From contig NW_004955481.1 of the NCBI RefSeq assembly GCF_000276665.1, positions 998,391 through 1,062,390 of the forward strand: DNA of 64,000 nucleotides, given 5' to 3'. This DNA comes from Chinchilla lanigera. Its lineage: Eukaryota > Chordata > Mammalia > Rodentia > Chinchillidae. Shown here piece by piece: positions 34,611 through 46,006 of the stretch; within the stretch, counting starts at the first letter, position 1, and every line of letters begins with the position of its first letter. The position numbers and the translations under genes were made by a program. The notes below the pieces were generated by a model, which was given only the letters and a program-made list of their open reading frames with translations, searched no databases and was not told the origin of the DNA.

Positions 34611-36007
34611 ATGATCCTTTTTTTTTTTAAGTTTGATGTCCTAGGCATCAAAGAGCTGTTTAATAGAGTACTACAGCTGATGCTGCCAGTTAGAAAACTG
34701 TTTTCATACCCCTCTGATCAATGATCCAAAGCAGCCCTGAAAGTACAGAAGAGTTTTCCTTTATGAAGAAAACTGCGAAGGCAACTGTTTCCCTGCCTGC
34801 CTTTGCTTGAAGAGTATACATGCTGTCAGCTTGATATTTGTAGTTTTACTTGTTTTTTTCATGTTTAAACAGCTCACTTAGCTTCTATAATTTATTGTTC
34901 TTGTCATCTTTCTTCGCCTTCTCATCACCTTCACTTTGTGCTGCTTGACATGAATTTCACTGATCCAGTGAGTCATAGCCTTAATGATTCTCTTGCTTTA
35001 TTCCATATTCTTTACATAGAAGTTCTGTCTTCAGTGAACTTTCCCTTCTTTTTTCTTATCTTCCATTGGTTACCCCTGGCACTTTCTCACGCAGACCAGA
35101 GAAAGAGCTGTCTACCTGGTCATCTCTGGCAGCTCAAACCAGGAAGCACAAGATGAGAACAAGGGGCAGAGGGGAATCATCCACTGTTATTGGGAAAGTG
35201 TCCCTAAAATGTCTTGTTACCCTTTTGTATGTAGACGAATGTCCAGACTCTTGTGCTAGATCCTTGTAGGGTTTGCTTGTTTACCTTTCTTGTTTATTTA
35301 CTGTTTTAAATTTTTTATTTGGAAATACAGATTCACAGGAAATGGTTTTAAAGATACACCAAGAGCCGATGTAACCATCATCCTCCTTTCCCAGTGCACC
35401 TTGGATAACTTCAGTACATGTCAACATTAAATTGATACTGATGCAATCAACAGACTACACAAATTTTAGTTGTACTTGTGTATGCATGTAGTTCTGAGTA
35501 ATTTTATCACACTTGTAGTTTCATGTAACTACTGCTACAATTGATATGCAGAACTATTCCATCACTACTGGTTTACCTCATTTTATAACTGTCAAATCTT
35601 CCCTATCCCTTTCTCATGCTATATCCTAACCCAGGAACCACTAATCTGTTTTTATCTCTATTATTATATTACTTTAATAATCTTATATAAGTGGGATCAT
35701 ATAGTGTATATATAATCTTCTGAAATTGGCTTTTTCACTAAGCATGATTTCCTGGGAGTCTGTCCAGCTTATTGCATGTATGAGTTGTTTCTTTGTATTT
35801 ATTGCTGAGTAGTATTCTGTGATATGGATATTCCATTTTCTTTAACCATTCACCTGTGGAAGGATATTTGGGTTATTTCTAGTATGGGCTGTGTAAGTAA
35901 TGCTGCTGTGAACATTTGATACAAGTGTCAATATAGGAATGTTTGATACAGGAAGTTTTCATTTCTCTGGGATAAAGCCCAAGAGTTCAGTAGCTGTGTC
36001 GTAAGTG

Positions 36008-36128
36008 CATTTTTTGTTTGTTTCGAGAAAAGGCTTATGTAGTCCAGGCTGGCCTCAAACTTGGAATGACCCTCCTGTCTCAGCCTCCTAAGTGCTGGAA
36101 TTACAGTCATGCACCACCATGCCTGGCT
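36008..36128 (-). repeat. B1 SINE
   Basis: 'tttgtttcgagaaaaggctt', 'ccaggctggcctcaaacttg', 'ctaagtgctggaattacagt'. Confidence 0.88.
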
Positions 36129-36574
36129 TATAAGTGCATTTTTAGGTTTAGAAGAAACTGCCAAACTGTTTTCTAGAGGGCTGTATGATTTTGCATGCCC
36201 ATCCACATGTATGCATAATTCAGTTTTTCTGCATCCTTACCAATAAGATGTGTAATGATAGCTCATTGTTGTTTTAATTTTCACTGCCCTAATGGCTAAT
36301 GATACTGAGTATTTTTTCAGGTACTTCTTTTCCATCTGTATGTCCTTTTTGATGAAATGTCTGTTCAGGTCTTTTGCCCATTTTTCTTGCTATTAAGTTT
36401 TGAGGGTTCTTTATATAGTAGTCTAGATATTAGTCATTTGGCAAATAGGTAGTTTACAAATATTTTCCTAATCTACTATTAGCCTTTTCCTCATCTTACC
36501 TCTTTCCTTGTCACCCCCTCCTCAGCCCCATGTATGTGTGTAAATAGTTTCCTTGTCACCCCCCCTCAGCCCCA

Positions 36575-36798
36575 TGTATGTGTGTGTGCGTGCACACGTG
36601 TGTGCACGTTCACACATACATACTGTTTGGGCACTTGAACCCAGGGCCTTGGCACTGAGCTATATCTCCGCCCCCCCCCCGCCTTTTTTGAGACAAGGTC
36701 TTGCTAAATTGCCCAGGTTAGTCTTAAATTTGAGATCCTCCTGTCTCAGCCACCCAAAGTGATGGAATTATAAGCATGTGCTACCACACTCAGCTATG
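36575..36798 (-). repeat. B1-dID dimeric SINE with GT/poly-C spacers
   Basis: TG/CA-rich text, 'gcacttgaacccagggcctt', 'gagctatatctccg', ten C (36671-36680), 'gagacaaggtcttgctaaat', 'atggaattataagcatgtgc'. An almost exact 29-bp duplication around 'cagccccatgtatgtgtg' precedes it (36524 and 36567). Confidence 0.85.
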
Positions 36799-37514
36799 GA
36801 TTATGTTTTTGGCAGTAAGTCTTAGAACTCTTCACCTAGTCATAGGTCCTGAAGATTTTCTTTCTCCCTTCCCCTCAAGTTTTATGGCCTTACATTTTAT
36901 ATCTAAGCATTGTCTGTTGTGAAAGGCTGTCCTTCCTTCTCTGACCTAACATCAGGAAAAATGATTCCTGCCACTTTCTTCTTTTAGAATTGTTTTAGCT
37001 ATTCTAGATTTGTTGCCTTTCCATACAAACTTTAGAATATTTGTGTACAAAATCCTTTCCTGAGATTTTGGTACTGTAGCAATTGCATTAAACCTGCAGA
37101 TTTGTTTGCAGAGAATGGATGTGTCCACATTGTTCAGTCTTCCAGCCCATGAAATGGTAAATCTTCTCAGTTATCTTGGCTATTTTTAATTACTGTCATA
37201 AGCATTTTATAATCTTCAGCATAAAAATCCTATACATGTTTTGTTAGACTTATAAATATTTCATTTTCTTTTATTGTAAGTGGTATTGTGGTTTCAATTT
37301 ATATTTCCACATAGTTCTCATTATCTCTAATTTTTTAATGCAAAACTGTGGTTGGAGTACTCTGAGGTTTTTGTGTTCACAGTAAAAGAGAAAGTATCAG
37401 TTGGAAGATGCAGCTTGAGTGCCAAGCCTTTAAAAACCTGATATGAGAAAGAAGGAAAAAATAAACAAAACAAGAAGAGGGGAAAACAGGTATGGCAACA
37501 GTGTGGACACAAGA

Positions 37515-37610
37515 ACAGATGGAGTTGGATTCAGATCCTATTCTAGCACTAACTAGTTTTGTGCTTTTGTCATTTAATCTGTCTTAGCCTGTTTCCTCAA
37601 ATGTCAAAAA
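37515..37610 (+). repeat. MIR SINE fragment
   Basis: 'gagttggattcagatcctat', 'agcactaactagttttgtgc', 'gcctgtttcctcaaatgtc'. Truncated by the next B1. Confidence 0.6.
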
Positions 37611-37617
37611 AAAAAAA

Positions 37618-37712
37618 GAATTGCTGGGTGTGGTAGCAGAAGTATGAGGCCAGCCTGAGCTATATATTGAGTTCAAGACTAGCCTGAACTACATAACAAG
37701 ATCTGTGTTGAG
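37618..37712 (+). repeat. B1 SINE, internally deleted
   Basis: 'tgctgggtgtggtagcag', then directly 'gaggccagcctgagctatat' and 'gactagcctgaactacataa'. Confidence 0.8.
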
Positions 37713-38860
37713 AGAGGGAGAGGATATGAATTATCCCTCCTGTGCAAATCTTTTATAAAACTTTAAGCTGTTGTATGTAAATGCTGTATACTGTACCTTA
37801 CACAGATTTCACTGTATCTTAACTATTACCTCTGGCCACAGTGAATCATGTGGTCAATGGTTAGGATCCACAGGTGAAAGAGGTGAATGTATCAGCTGTT
37901 AAGAACAGCATTTTTTGTGACTTCCTCATTGTGCTAATTCTCAAAGATGTGAAGTCTTGACATAGTTCCTGCCCTTAAGGGGCTTAGGATGATTTTGTTG
38001 TCAACTACTTAAGTTCCAACTACGTGCAGCAGACATGCATCAGAGAGCTCTCTCTCCTTGGGTTTTGTTTGCCCTTTTGTACCTGCTCGTAGAAGTGGCT
38101 TCTGGATGTTGCTGATGAGAGAATGTGGAAGAGTTGAAGAGGTATGTACAGATTTAGAGGAAGGGAGTCATGTGGGAATATGTAATTAATTTTTATACTT
38201 TCCCCAGTAAACCATCGACCCTTTTTATGATGTCATGAGGGATTCCTTAATTTTGCAGCTGCTTCCTGATTACGTCAGAGAGGAGCCTCTCACCCCACAG
38301 CCTGGAGCTGCACTATACAAGAATTGGAAACAAATGAAGTGCTGAATATCTAATGGCTTCCACAGGGAGAGCTAGTACAGACTTCCCAGGCCTTCTCCTG
38401 CAAGGTCTTCCTCAAGTATTTTTGACCCCCTGAAGTGTCTTTGTTCTAGAAAGACAGTACTTGGCGTAGAGCCAAGTGGGTAGAAGCCTGGGGACTGCTT
38501 TATACACACCTCCCAGTCTCCAGGTGTTCTGCAAACCTAAGTTTCTCCCCCTTTTCTACATCTCTTTTGGTGGATGTTACCCTTCTTCAGTCCTCATGAT
38601 CTTCTGAATCTGCCGAGAGTATCAGTGAGAGTCCTTGACTGTTCCAGTCATCCCTTCCCTGCCACCCCTACCAGCATAACCTCTGTCTTCTCCTGTCCTC
38701 TTTATGCAGCATTTTCCATATTTGTATATTTCTTTCCATTCTCTCTTCTACCAGTCTTACAAGAAAGATGTTTTATTTATTTGACATTACAACATTTAGG
38801 AAATGTTCTACATATCATTTTTCTTAATTAAAACAATTTCATGCCCTCTTAGCTTTCCAA
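37713..38860 (+). other. Unique intronic sequence
   Basis: No gene recognised. CRE-like sites TGATGTCA (38229-38236) and TTACGTCA (38270-38277) lie about 40 bp apart. Confidence 0.45.
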
Positions 38861-38864
38861 CTAG

Positions 38865-39400
38865 TCTCCCTGTTACCTTTTCCAGATAGCCTGTTTTAAA
38901 CACTGTAATGTTTTAAACACTTTAATTAGATTAATATTCATAAAATACTGTTATTTCATTCAGAAGCTTTTGAGGGTTTCCTTACTATCTGTTGAGTTAA
39001 GTTGGACTTCCCTGTTCAGCACTGAAGACCCTGCACTTTGTGGTCCGCAGAATTACTGCTTGTGCACATCCCTCATGTTGTCGCCTGTAATCCCTCCTGT
39101 ATCTGCCAATTCTGTCATTGTTCCCCTCTTGCAGCCCAGCTCAGAAAAGGTCTGTCTCATGAAACCTTTGCTGATAGGTATTAGCTGAAATGAATTCTTT
39201 TCCCTCTGTAACAGAAAGCATCTAGCTTCTGTCTTCTTTATGGCATGTAATATATTCTCTTGAATTATATTTATTTGGTACATATATATTCTTCTGTTTT
39301 GCTTATTAGATTATTATCTTCTCAGGACAGGATCCTGTTTTCCGTTCTATCTTCTATAATTGGACATCAAAATAGGTGTTTTTGGAATTAATGGGAGAGG
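38865..39400 (-). repeat. L2 LINE remnant
   Basis: 'caactagtctccctgttacc', 'cagaagcttttgagggtttc', 'agaccctgcactttgtggtc', 'gtctcatgaaacctttgctg', 'attatcttctcaggacagg': L2-like 3' half. Family by memory. Confidence 0.6.
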
Positions 39401-42400
39401 TCACTTTGTTAAGTTAGTATTTTCTTTGCCCTTCCCCCCACATCTCACCACGTTCAGAAGAGGTCTAGAAGAAACCAGAATTTTACAATCCTAGATGATC
39501 CAAAGGGTCCAGCAGGTATGACAGAAGGGTTCTTAAGGAGGAAATGTTATTTTTCATATTCCTCTGTCTTGTCTTAGCTATATCCTGTTCAGGGAGGTAT
39601 CATGGTTTACCTTATATTCAGTGAATATTTTGCTTGGGTATAGTGGTGCTTTATTCTTCTAACACATTCACATAGCTCCTCAGGGAATAAAATGTTACCT
39701 TTGAGGGCATGAACATCTCTGCTTCTGCTCTGAGATTTTTTTTCTTCGCTGGTTTCTGGGTGCCTCCTTTCACCTCCTTTTCCGCCAGTAGCTGCCATAG
39801 GGGACTCTGTCGCTCAAACAGCAACAGCCAAAAGAGATCCTCTCACTGCTCACTTCCTGTAGACAAGGAGTTTTGGGTGGGCTGCTGAGGAATGGTGCCA
39901 GCCCTGCATCTGACTGGTGACTGACTCATGAGAAAAGCAGCCTTATGTCTGAAAGATAAGAGCCAACAAATGGCCTCCAGGTGGTGTTGGTTTAGAAGTG
40001 ACTGACCATTCATTTCCTTTCTTTGAGAGAAGATGGTGGGAAGGGAATTGGTGAGTAAGTGGTCTTGCCTGCATTTTTCTCCAGCTATTAGTGAAGTAGC
40101 CATGCAGACAGTTTTTTATGCTAGAATGGCTAGTACACCCTGGTATTTTCTGAATCCCTCCCATTGCTGTCAGGGTACCAGAACTATGTGTCATTCATCC
40201 ATGTCTTCCCTTTATTATACTTCTCATCCTCTTGCAAGAAGCTGAGTACACCAAGGGAACTCTGCTAGTTCAATCGCTGCCAGATTTTTCTGTGACCAGC
40301 TAAACATCCCACTGGCATGGTTTTTCTCTGCCTCACTGTCTTACAAAATGTGGTACCTTGTCTCAGGAATTGGTCTGAATCATTGTCCCTTGGCTAAGCT
40401 TAGAGGTCCAGGCAGGTGGGCCTGCCTCTCTTCCCCTCCCCTCTTCCCTCTCTGCCCCTCCTGCCTCACTCCCATTTCCTGCAGGAGGATGCTTTGCCAT
40501 CCTGGAGCCGTCAGGCACAGCTTTGCTTTGGCAGCACCATTGCACACACACTGGTGGGAGAGGGGACGTGTTTATCACTTTTCCTGGAGATTATCTGTTT
40601 AAGCACTTCTCTGACAGTTACAATAACAAGGGCAGTGTGTTGTGTTTCCCAGCAGAAGGACACTTGCTGTTGAAAGATGTATAGCACTAATTAGAAATAC
40701 ATAACATCCGGCCACATGGCAGCCTTCTCCTGGCCGCTTCATTTCCTGATTTCATACAACTTTGACGACAGTTGGTTTATGTTTTCCATGAATATGTTCT
40801 CAGGAAAATGAGAAAGTCTCCCTGTTACATAGGAATGAGAATATTTCTGCTTGAGCAGGTATTTGGCCACAGAAATACTGTGAGCTGGGTCACTTGCCCA
40901 CAGGCAAAACCAAGTTTCCTCAGGTGACTTTCTTACTAATAAATATTTCTGTCGGATTTCCTTGGCCAAAAGTCCCCTTCCTTGGCCAACCCCCACCCCC
41001 ACCCCAAACCCTTGAGCAAACCTGCTTTTGGAAAGAAGGGGAAAGGCTATTTTACAATGTTAATGAGTTCTTCAGCTCATGTCAAGCTCCTACTCTCTGA
41101 CAAAAAGCCAGAGGAACCTAGGCAAATACCAAGGCAAACAATACCTTTTCCTCCCCACCCCACATCATTTGTTGGCCTGGTCCAGCCCTACTCCAAGGTG
41201 TTCATCAGACTAGCGTCCGTTTCTTAAGTCTAACCCCAAAGTGGGTGGACTGTAGGAGTCTAGTGCTGTTTTCCAACCCATTTATATAAGGGTAAATATA
41301 CTCAAGGAGAGGCACCCTATGGCCTACAGAAGCCTATGAGACCAAGAGCTAGTAACATGTTATTTCGGTTTACGGATTCAAGTTGACATGGTTGCTTGGG
41401 TAAATAATGATTTTTCTTCAGCCTATTGAAAGGTCCTCCAATTGCAGGGACCATAATTTATTTGTAGCTATGTTATTCACAGTGTCTAACACATCATACC
41501 AGTGAGACATGGAGCAGAACAGGCCTTCTAGAAAGTGCTGACTATGAAGAGCAGTCATGAAGCTGGCTTCTAGTTGCTGCTGTAAGAGTTAGTTGAGCCC
41601 TCATAGGCAGTGCAGCAAAGAGGTCCCTGGTGTTGCTACTCTACCTGGTACCATACCTTACACAGCCAACCTGGACTCCCTAGAGGCTATAGATAACATT
41701 GTCCTGAAGCAGTTCCTTCTCCCCCTTGAATCCTAGCCCCTCATCTTGAACTCTGAGAGACAGTCTAGTCTGAGATTACTGTTTGTCATAAGAATGGAAA
41801 TGGGCTTGGTGAAAGTAATCTTTTTCTGCCATATCTCACTGTTATCCAGGGTGTTGAGAGTGTCTTGCCATATCCAGTCTCTTGGAGCAAAGATACCTGC
41901 CTCATCCCTTCTAGCCTTCTGTGTACAGGTAACTTCTCTGCCCAGGTGAATGAGGGTTCACTAATGTTTATTCAGGCTTTTAACTACCAGGATGCAGTCT
42001 CCCCTAGGTATATCCCATCTTCCTCTTTCCTGGACTTACTCCTTCATTGCAGGCTTTGTTGCTAATTAGAGGCAGGCTGCTGGCATTGTTATGGAGGGGT
42101 CTGGACCAACCTGGGTTGGAACTGACAGTAGTGGTGCCTGTGGCATTTGGAGGGAGAGAAGTTGGCAAACTTTCTTGGGACAGCTTCTGTCTCTTCCCTT
42201 CCATGTTCTTATCCTTCTTCTTCATTCTTGGATACTTATTTTCTTTTTGTTTAGTGAGATTTATGGCCTCTGGAGAAGACTAAGAGTTGTGATCTGTTCA
42301 AATTCATAAATTGTTACCACTTCTTACTGCCTACCACAGTTGAATTGGAAAGTGAGAGGGTAACATTTTGTACCAGTGGGCATTTGTAAGGGTGGCTGGA

Positions 42401-42910
42401 AAACCACATGGAAGTATTGATCCACTGTTATTTGTGTGTTGGGTCCTTTGGAGCAGCATTCTGTTCCTTACAGAACTTTGAAAGCAGTTTGGGGCAGGCT
42501 TTGTACACTCCAGTCATACTTGCTCCTGTGGCAAAGGCTGTTAGGAAGAGCTGTGGTTGTGTAGCATCTCCTATAGTAGCAAATTTAATTAGGTCCTTTG
42601 ACAAGACTAGCAGGCTGACAGAAGTTAAAATGCAGGTAGAAACTGAGGTCAAACCTGTGGCTAATTATACTTTTAACACTTGAAGATTCTGAGTTCTGTG
42701 TTATGGAGGGAATTAACAGATTAGCTGCTGCCAGAGCTCGTGAGCTTGGTCTTTGTGTCCATCTCCCATAGGTATTGGGTGTCTCCTTTCATGAGGCTAC
42801 AGGTTGAACTGCTGCCTTCTCTTTTCACCAGATCCTTTCCAGTCTGTATGAAATGCTACTGAGGTAGTTGAGCCACACATTGAGGAGGGCACTGACAATG
42901 AGTAGGTATA
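39401..42910 (+). other. 3.5-kb intron block, SINE-free
   Basis: Unique sequence apart from an L2-like tail at 41425-41500 ('gcagggaccataatttattt', 'cagtgtctaacacatcatac'). A (CCCCCA)n-like run at 40988-41005. Confidence 0.5.
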
Positions 42911-43030
42911 GACAGGGATATGAGCTCCTTTTTTTTTTTTTTTGTACTGAGAAATGAACTCAGAACCTTGCACTTGCCAAGCAGGTGCTTGTGCCACTAA
43001 GCTATATCCCTGGCCTGACAGGGATATGAG
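42911..43030 (-). repeat. ID SINE with perfect 14-bp duplication
   Basis: Body 42925-43016: 15-T tail, 'gtactgagaaatgaactcag', 'gctatatccctggcc'. gacagggatatgag repeated exactly at 42911-42924 and 43017-43030. Confidence 0.96.
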
Positions 43031-43344
43031 AGTGTGTGACAAGCTCTCACCAAACACTAACTCTGTTTACCAACAAAATTGTTCCTTTCGGTGACTGCAG
43101 CCAGAAAGAAGTTAGCTAGGCTGAAAAACTACTGGTACTGGGAACCAGATTTGGTTTTTAGCTGTAGGAAAAAATAAAACTAAAAGCACTGAATAAGTAC
43201 GTTGAGTATTATGTGCTAAGAAGTGTTGTATGTAAAATTAGCTCATGCAGTAAAAAAAAAAATAGGTTCATTGTGTCATGTGTATTGTCTTGGAGGAACA
43301 TAGAGGAGTTAGATATGGAACCAAAGTTTGATTTAGAAGATTTC

Positions 43345-43412
43345 TTCCTCCTCCTCTTGTTCTTCCTCTCCTTCTCCTCCTCCTTTTCCTCCTTCCTTCT
43401 TCCTTCTTTTTT
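43345..43412. repeat. Polypyrimidine (TTC/CTC) tract
   Basis: About 68 bp of almost pure pyrimidine in TTC, CTC and TTCC units, 430 bp upstream of exon B. Confidence 0.95.
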
Positions 43413-43629
43413 CTGGAAGGTAGTTTTTAAATCTAGTGATTGTGCTCCTGCTGGCTATACATTAGAGACTGGGCTCATGAGCTAAGTTCTTGTTACTATA
43501 CCTTTACATTATCAGTAACCAACTGAAGGCAGAGATCCTGCAGCTCCAGCTCACATTACCCAGCTTGAAGTACTGGGTTCTGGGGAAGTGTTATAAAACT
43601 TACACAGGTGATGTTTATCGGTATTCCCA

Positions 43630-43775
43630 AGAGCTTGTCCTTGTACTGGGCATGCTGGTAAGTGCTTCACTTATATTATCTTCCATTGCTTTGTAATCCT
43701 ACTTTGAGAGAGGGAATTGTTGCTACTCATGGTCAGATAAGGAAAAGGAAATTTGGAAATATGGCTAAGGAACCA
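43630..43775 (+). repeat. MIR-like remnant
   Basis: 'gggcatgctggtaagtgctt', 'attgttgctactcatggtca', 'gataaggaaaaggaaattt'. Weak. Confidence 0.4.
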
Positions 43776-43845
43776 AGTGTCCTAAGGCAGGGAAGTACCC
43801 ATCAGCCTCCAGGTCACTGATCAGGGTTCCTTTGCCTCTCCTTAG

Positions 43846-43962
43846 ATTGCTTTTCAGAGGAGTGTCGCTCTGTGATCCAGGAGCAAGCTGCGGCCCTCGG
43901 CCTTGCCATGTTTTCTCTACTGGTGCGGCGCTGCACCTGCCTACTTAAGGAGTCTGCCAAAG
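43846..43962 (+). CDS. SMG6: SMG6 internal coding exon B (frame-neutral)
   Basis: Second SMG6 exon in the window, 117 bp, behind a 40.5-kb intron. The acceptor is CTCTCCTTAG ending at 43845 and the donor is CAAAG/GTAAGC at 43963. The carried-over G plus AT gives Asp, followed by 38 codons ([10 protein letters not shown] ... CLLKESAK) and one spare base. Both ends are phase 1, so skipping the exon would keep the reading frame. The peptide is an alanine/leucine-rich helix pair ([15 protein letters not shown]) with several Cys, consistent with the helical repeat region of SMG6. A second AG preceded by TTTTC ends at 43857. It would make a competing acceptor that removes four residues (DCFS) in frame. 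The known family sequence, from memory, includes these residues, so I place the start at 43846. Confidence 0.96.
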
Positions 43963-44694
43963 GTAAGCAAGAGGGGCATTTAGCTAGCATGCTTTCCAGC
44001 TGTCCAGCCCTATCCAAGAAGAGCCTCAGAGTGCCGGGTTGCCTTCTCAGTGTCTTCTTCCTGTACTTGTCAGCCTTCCTCCTCCTATTATCCACCTCTT
44101 CCTTTTGCCACCTTACCTAGTCCCCTCTCTGTCTGCAGTCTGATGATGTCTCTGGCCCTCTGTACTCCTTGTGGATCAGTTCCCTCCCTCCTTCCTCCTT
44201 TAGTAGCTAGGAGCTATACTTAAGAGCTGCTATGTCTTTTTAAAAAGACAAAAGAAAACTGAGGGTTTTTTTCGTGGGGGCAATTCTTTGTGTTTCTTTG
44301 CCTTTTCTGCTTTTTTTGCTTTTTTTTGGTGGTACTGGGGATCAAATGAGTTCCACTTTTTGTTCATAATTGATGTTTTGTTTTATCCCCTTTATTTCTG
44401 TGTCCCTTTTCAGTATCTGGGGGGTGCTGTAACCCCTGTGGGTCAGCCATTTTGGGAGGCTCACTGCACCAGAGCAGGCACTATTTCAGCCCTTGGGTTG
44501 AAGTTATTGTGTCATATCCTTTAAGATGGCCTTAGAATGCTAGGCCTAATTGTTGAACTGTGTAAAGCTGAAGGTTATCATCTGCTCTGCTCCTTTATCA
44601 GTACTACTGCTATGTAGTGAGACCCCTGCATCACACTGGCACACTAGCTTTGTGAAGGTTTCTAGCCTGTGGGGCTTTTGTTCAGGGCCAGGGA
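43963..44694 (+). other. SMG6: SMG6 intron after exon B
   Basis: First part of the 2.0-kb intron: unique sequence plus a fragment of an ID end at 44323-44345 ('ttttttggtggtactgggga'). Confidence 0.5.
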
Positions 44695-44829
44695 GGAGCA
44701 ACTTGAAACTTTGAAACAGTTGCAGATTTGCAGAATAGTTGTAAGAATGATGCAAAGAACATTTATATACCCTTCATCCCGATTCTTTAGGTAGTTAATA
44801 TTTTACCATATGGCTTTAAGCTCACCTTT

Positions 44830-44832
<3 letters not shown>

Positions 44833-44868
<36 letters not shown>
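44833..44868. repeat. (AC)n microsatellite
   Basis: About 18 AC units inside the L1 remnant, where related copies also carry a CA run. Confidence 0.95.
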
Positions 44869-45052
44869 TGTTCTAAACCATTTAATTTTAAGTTGCAGAT
44901 ATGGTACTGTAAAATACTTTGTATTTCCCTAATAACAAGGTCATTCTCTTAAAGTTACCAAAATCAAAAAATTAACATTGAAAAAAAAAGAAATTAACAT
45001 TGACATAGTACTATTATTAAATCTACAGGCTTTATTCAATTTGTATCAATTG

Positions 45053-45248
45053 TGCTGATTGATTGGTTGATTGATTGGATTGGGGATTGAACCCAGGGCT
45101 TTGCACTGAGCTGCATCCCTACCCCTTTTTTAATTTTTCATTTTGAGACAGTCTCACTAAATTGTCCAGTTGAGCTTAAATTTGGAGTCATCCTGCCTCC
45201 ACCTCCCAGAATGCTCAGATTACAAGCATGCATCACCACACCAGGCTC
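45053..45248 (-). repeat. B1-dID dimeric SINE
   Basis: (GATT)n, 'gggattgaacccagggcttt', 'gagctgcatccctacccc', 'gagacagtctcactaaattg', 'tgctcagattacaagcatgc'. Confidence 0.9.
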
Positions 45249-45267
45249 TAATAATAATCTTTCTCCC

Positions 45268-45363
45268 CTCCTTTTATGTAGTGATGAGGATTGGACGTAA
45301 GGCCTCATGTAGGCAGGCAGGCACTAAGACAGGCATTCTACTAGTAAGTTATACTCCCAGACC
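45268..45363 (-). repeat. Diverged ID-like SINE
   Basis: 'gaggattggacgtaaggcct', 'ggcaggcaggcactaag', 'gttatactcccagaccc'. Confidence 0.7.
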
Positions 45364-45393
45364 CATCAAGTAATATTCCTATAAAAAACAACA

Positions 45394-45495
45394 GGGCCGG
45401 GGATATAGCTCAGTAGCATAAGCGCTTGCCTGGCAAGTCTAAGGTCATGAGTTCGATTCCTGGTACCAAATAAATAAATAACAACAACAATTTTT
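45394..45495 (+). repeat. ID-like SINE
   Basis: 'gggccggggatatagctcag', 'gcttgcctggcaagtctaag', 'gagttcgattcctggtacc', (AAAT)n tail. Its first 37 bases are the closest local match to the 36-bp insert at 11480. Confidence 0.95.
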
Positions 45496-46006
45496 TTTTT
45501 TCTGTTCTAGGACCCAATTCAAGATCAGACATTGCATTTAGATACCATATATCTTTGGTTTCCTTTAATCTGGAATGATTTCTCAGTTTTTTGTCCTTTA
45601 CTATCTTGACACTTTCGAGAGTAGAAGCCATTTATTTTGTAGAATGTCCCATAATTTGGGTTTGTCTGATCTTTCTTTGTGATTAAATTCAGGTTATACA
45701 ATTTTGGCAGGAACTCTGTGCTGAAAGACAGCTAAAAGGTTGGGCTATAGACCAGAGTAGGGGCTTCAGCCAGGCCACAGGTAAAGTAAAAATGCCATCT
45801 CCGGGGGCAGACCCAGTACACTGGTTCTCTCTTTGTCCTACTTTTCAGAATCCTCTTAGTTGCTGGCATTTGTCCTCGCTTCTGGGTCCAGCTCTCCTGT
45901 GGACTTGGTCTCCCTTCCCTAAGAGCTTGCTGCTGTCCCACCACCCCAGGCCTCATTCGGAGGCCACAACAGCCGTAGGCCCAGTTCTCACCCTTTGCCT
46001 CTGCAG

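Larger units (their letters stand above)
32800..34700 (-). repeat. Old L1 remnant, heavily interrupted
   Basis: Antisense L1M text resumes between SINEs: 'aaggcaaccactgatttgc', 'gagttttatataagtggaat', 'ttattgctgggtagtgctc', 'tttatccactcacttgtta', 'gttatgaataaaacttcta', 'gccatccttgtgggtgtag', 'tttgatttgcatttttttca', 'gatggtgttgagcctctttt'. A 255-codon open frame at 33957-34724 is a by-product of the repeats. Confidence 0.78.
35290..37340 (-). repeat. Old L1 remnant, about 2 kb
   Basis: Antisense L1 3' text: 'gcaccttggataacttcagt', 'taagtgggatcatatagtgt', 'gctgagtagtattctgtga', 'agaaactgccaaactgtttt', 'ctaatggctaatgatactga', 'atgtctgttcaggtcttttg', then ORF2-side sequence 'gctattctagatttgttgcc' and 'gcaattgcattaaacctgca'. 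Interrupted by a B1 and a B1-dID. Confidence 0.8.
44695..45725. repeat. Old L1-type remnant split by SINEs
   Basis: 'gcagaatagttgtaagaatg', 'catttatatacccttcatcc', 'tttaagttgcagatatggta', 'aaattaacattgacatagta', then after the SINEs 'ggacccaattcaagatcaga', 'cattgcatttagataccata', 'tagaatgtcccataatttgg', 'attaaattcaggttataca'. A well-known mammalian L1 3'-type sequence; strand not assigned. Confidence 0.7.

Noticed and set aside
33957..34724. 255-codon + strand open frame
   Set aside because: Built from L1, ID and B1 sequence (for example the segment translating 'ECRDYRHAPSCPA' is antisense B1).
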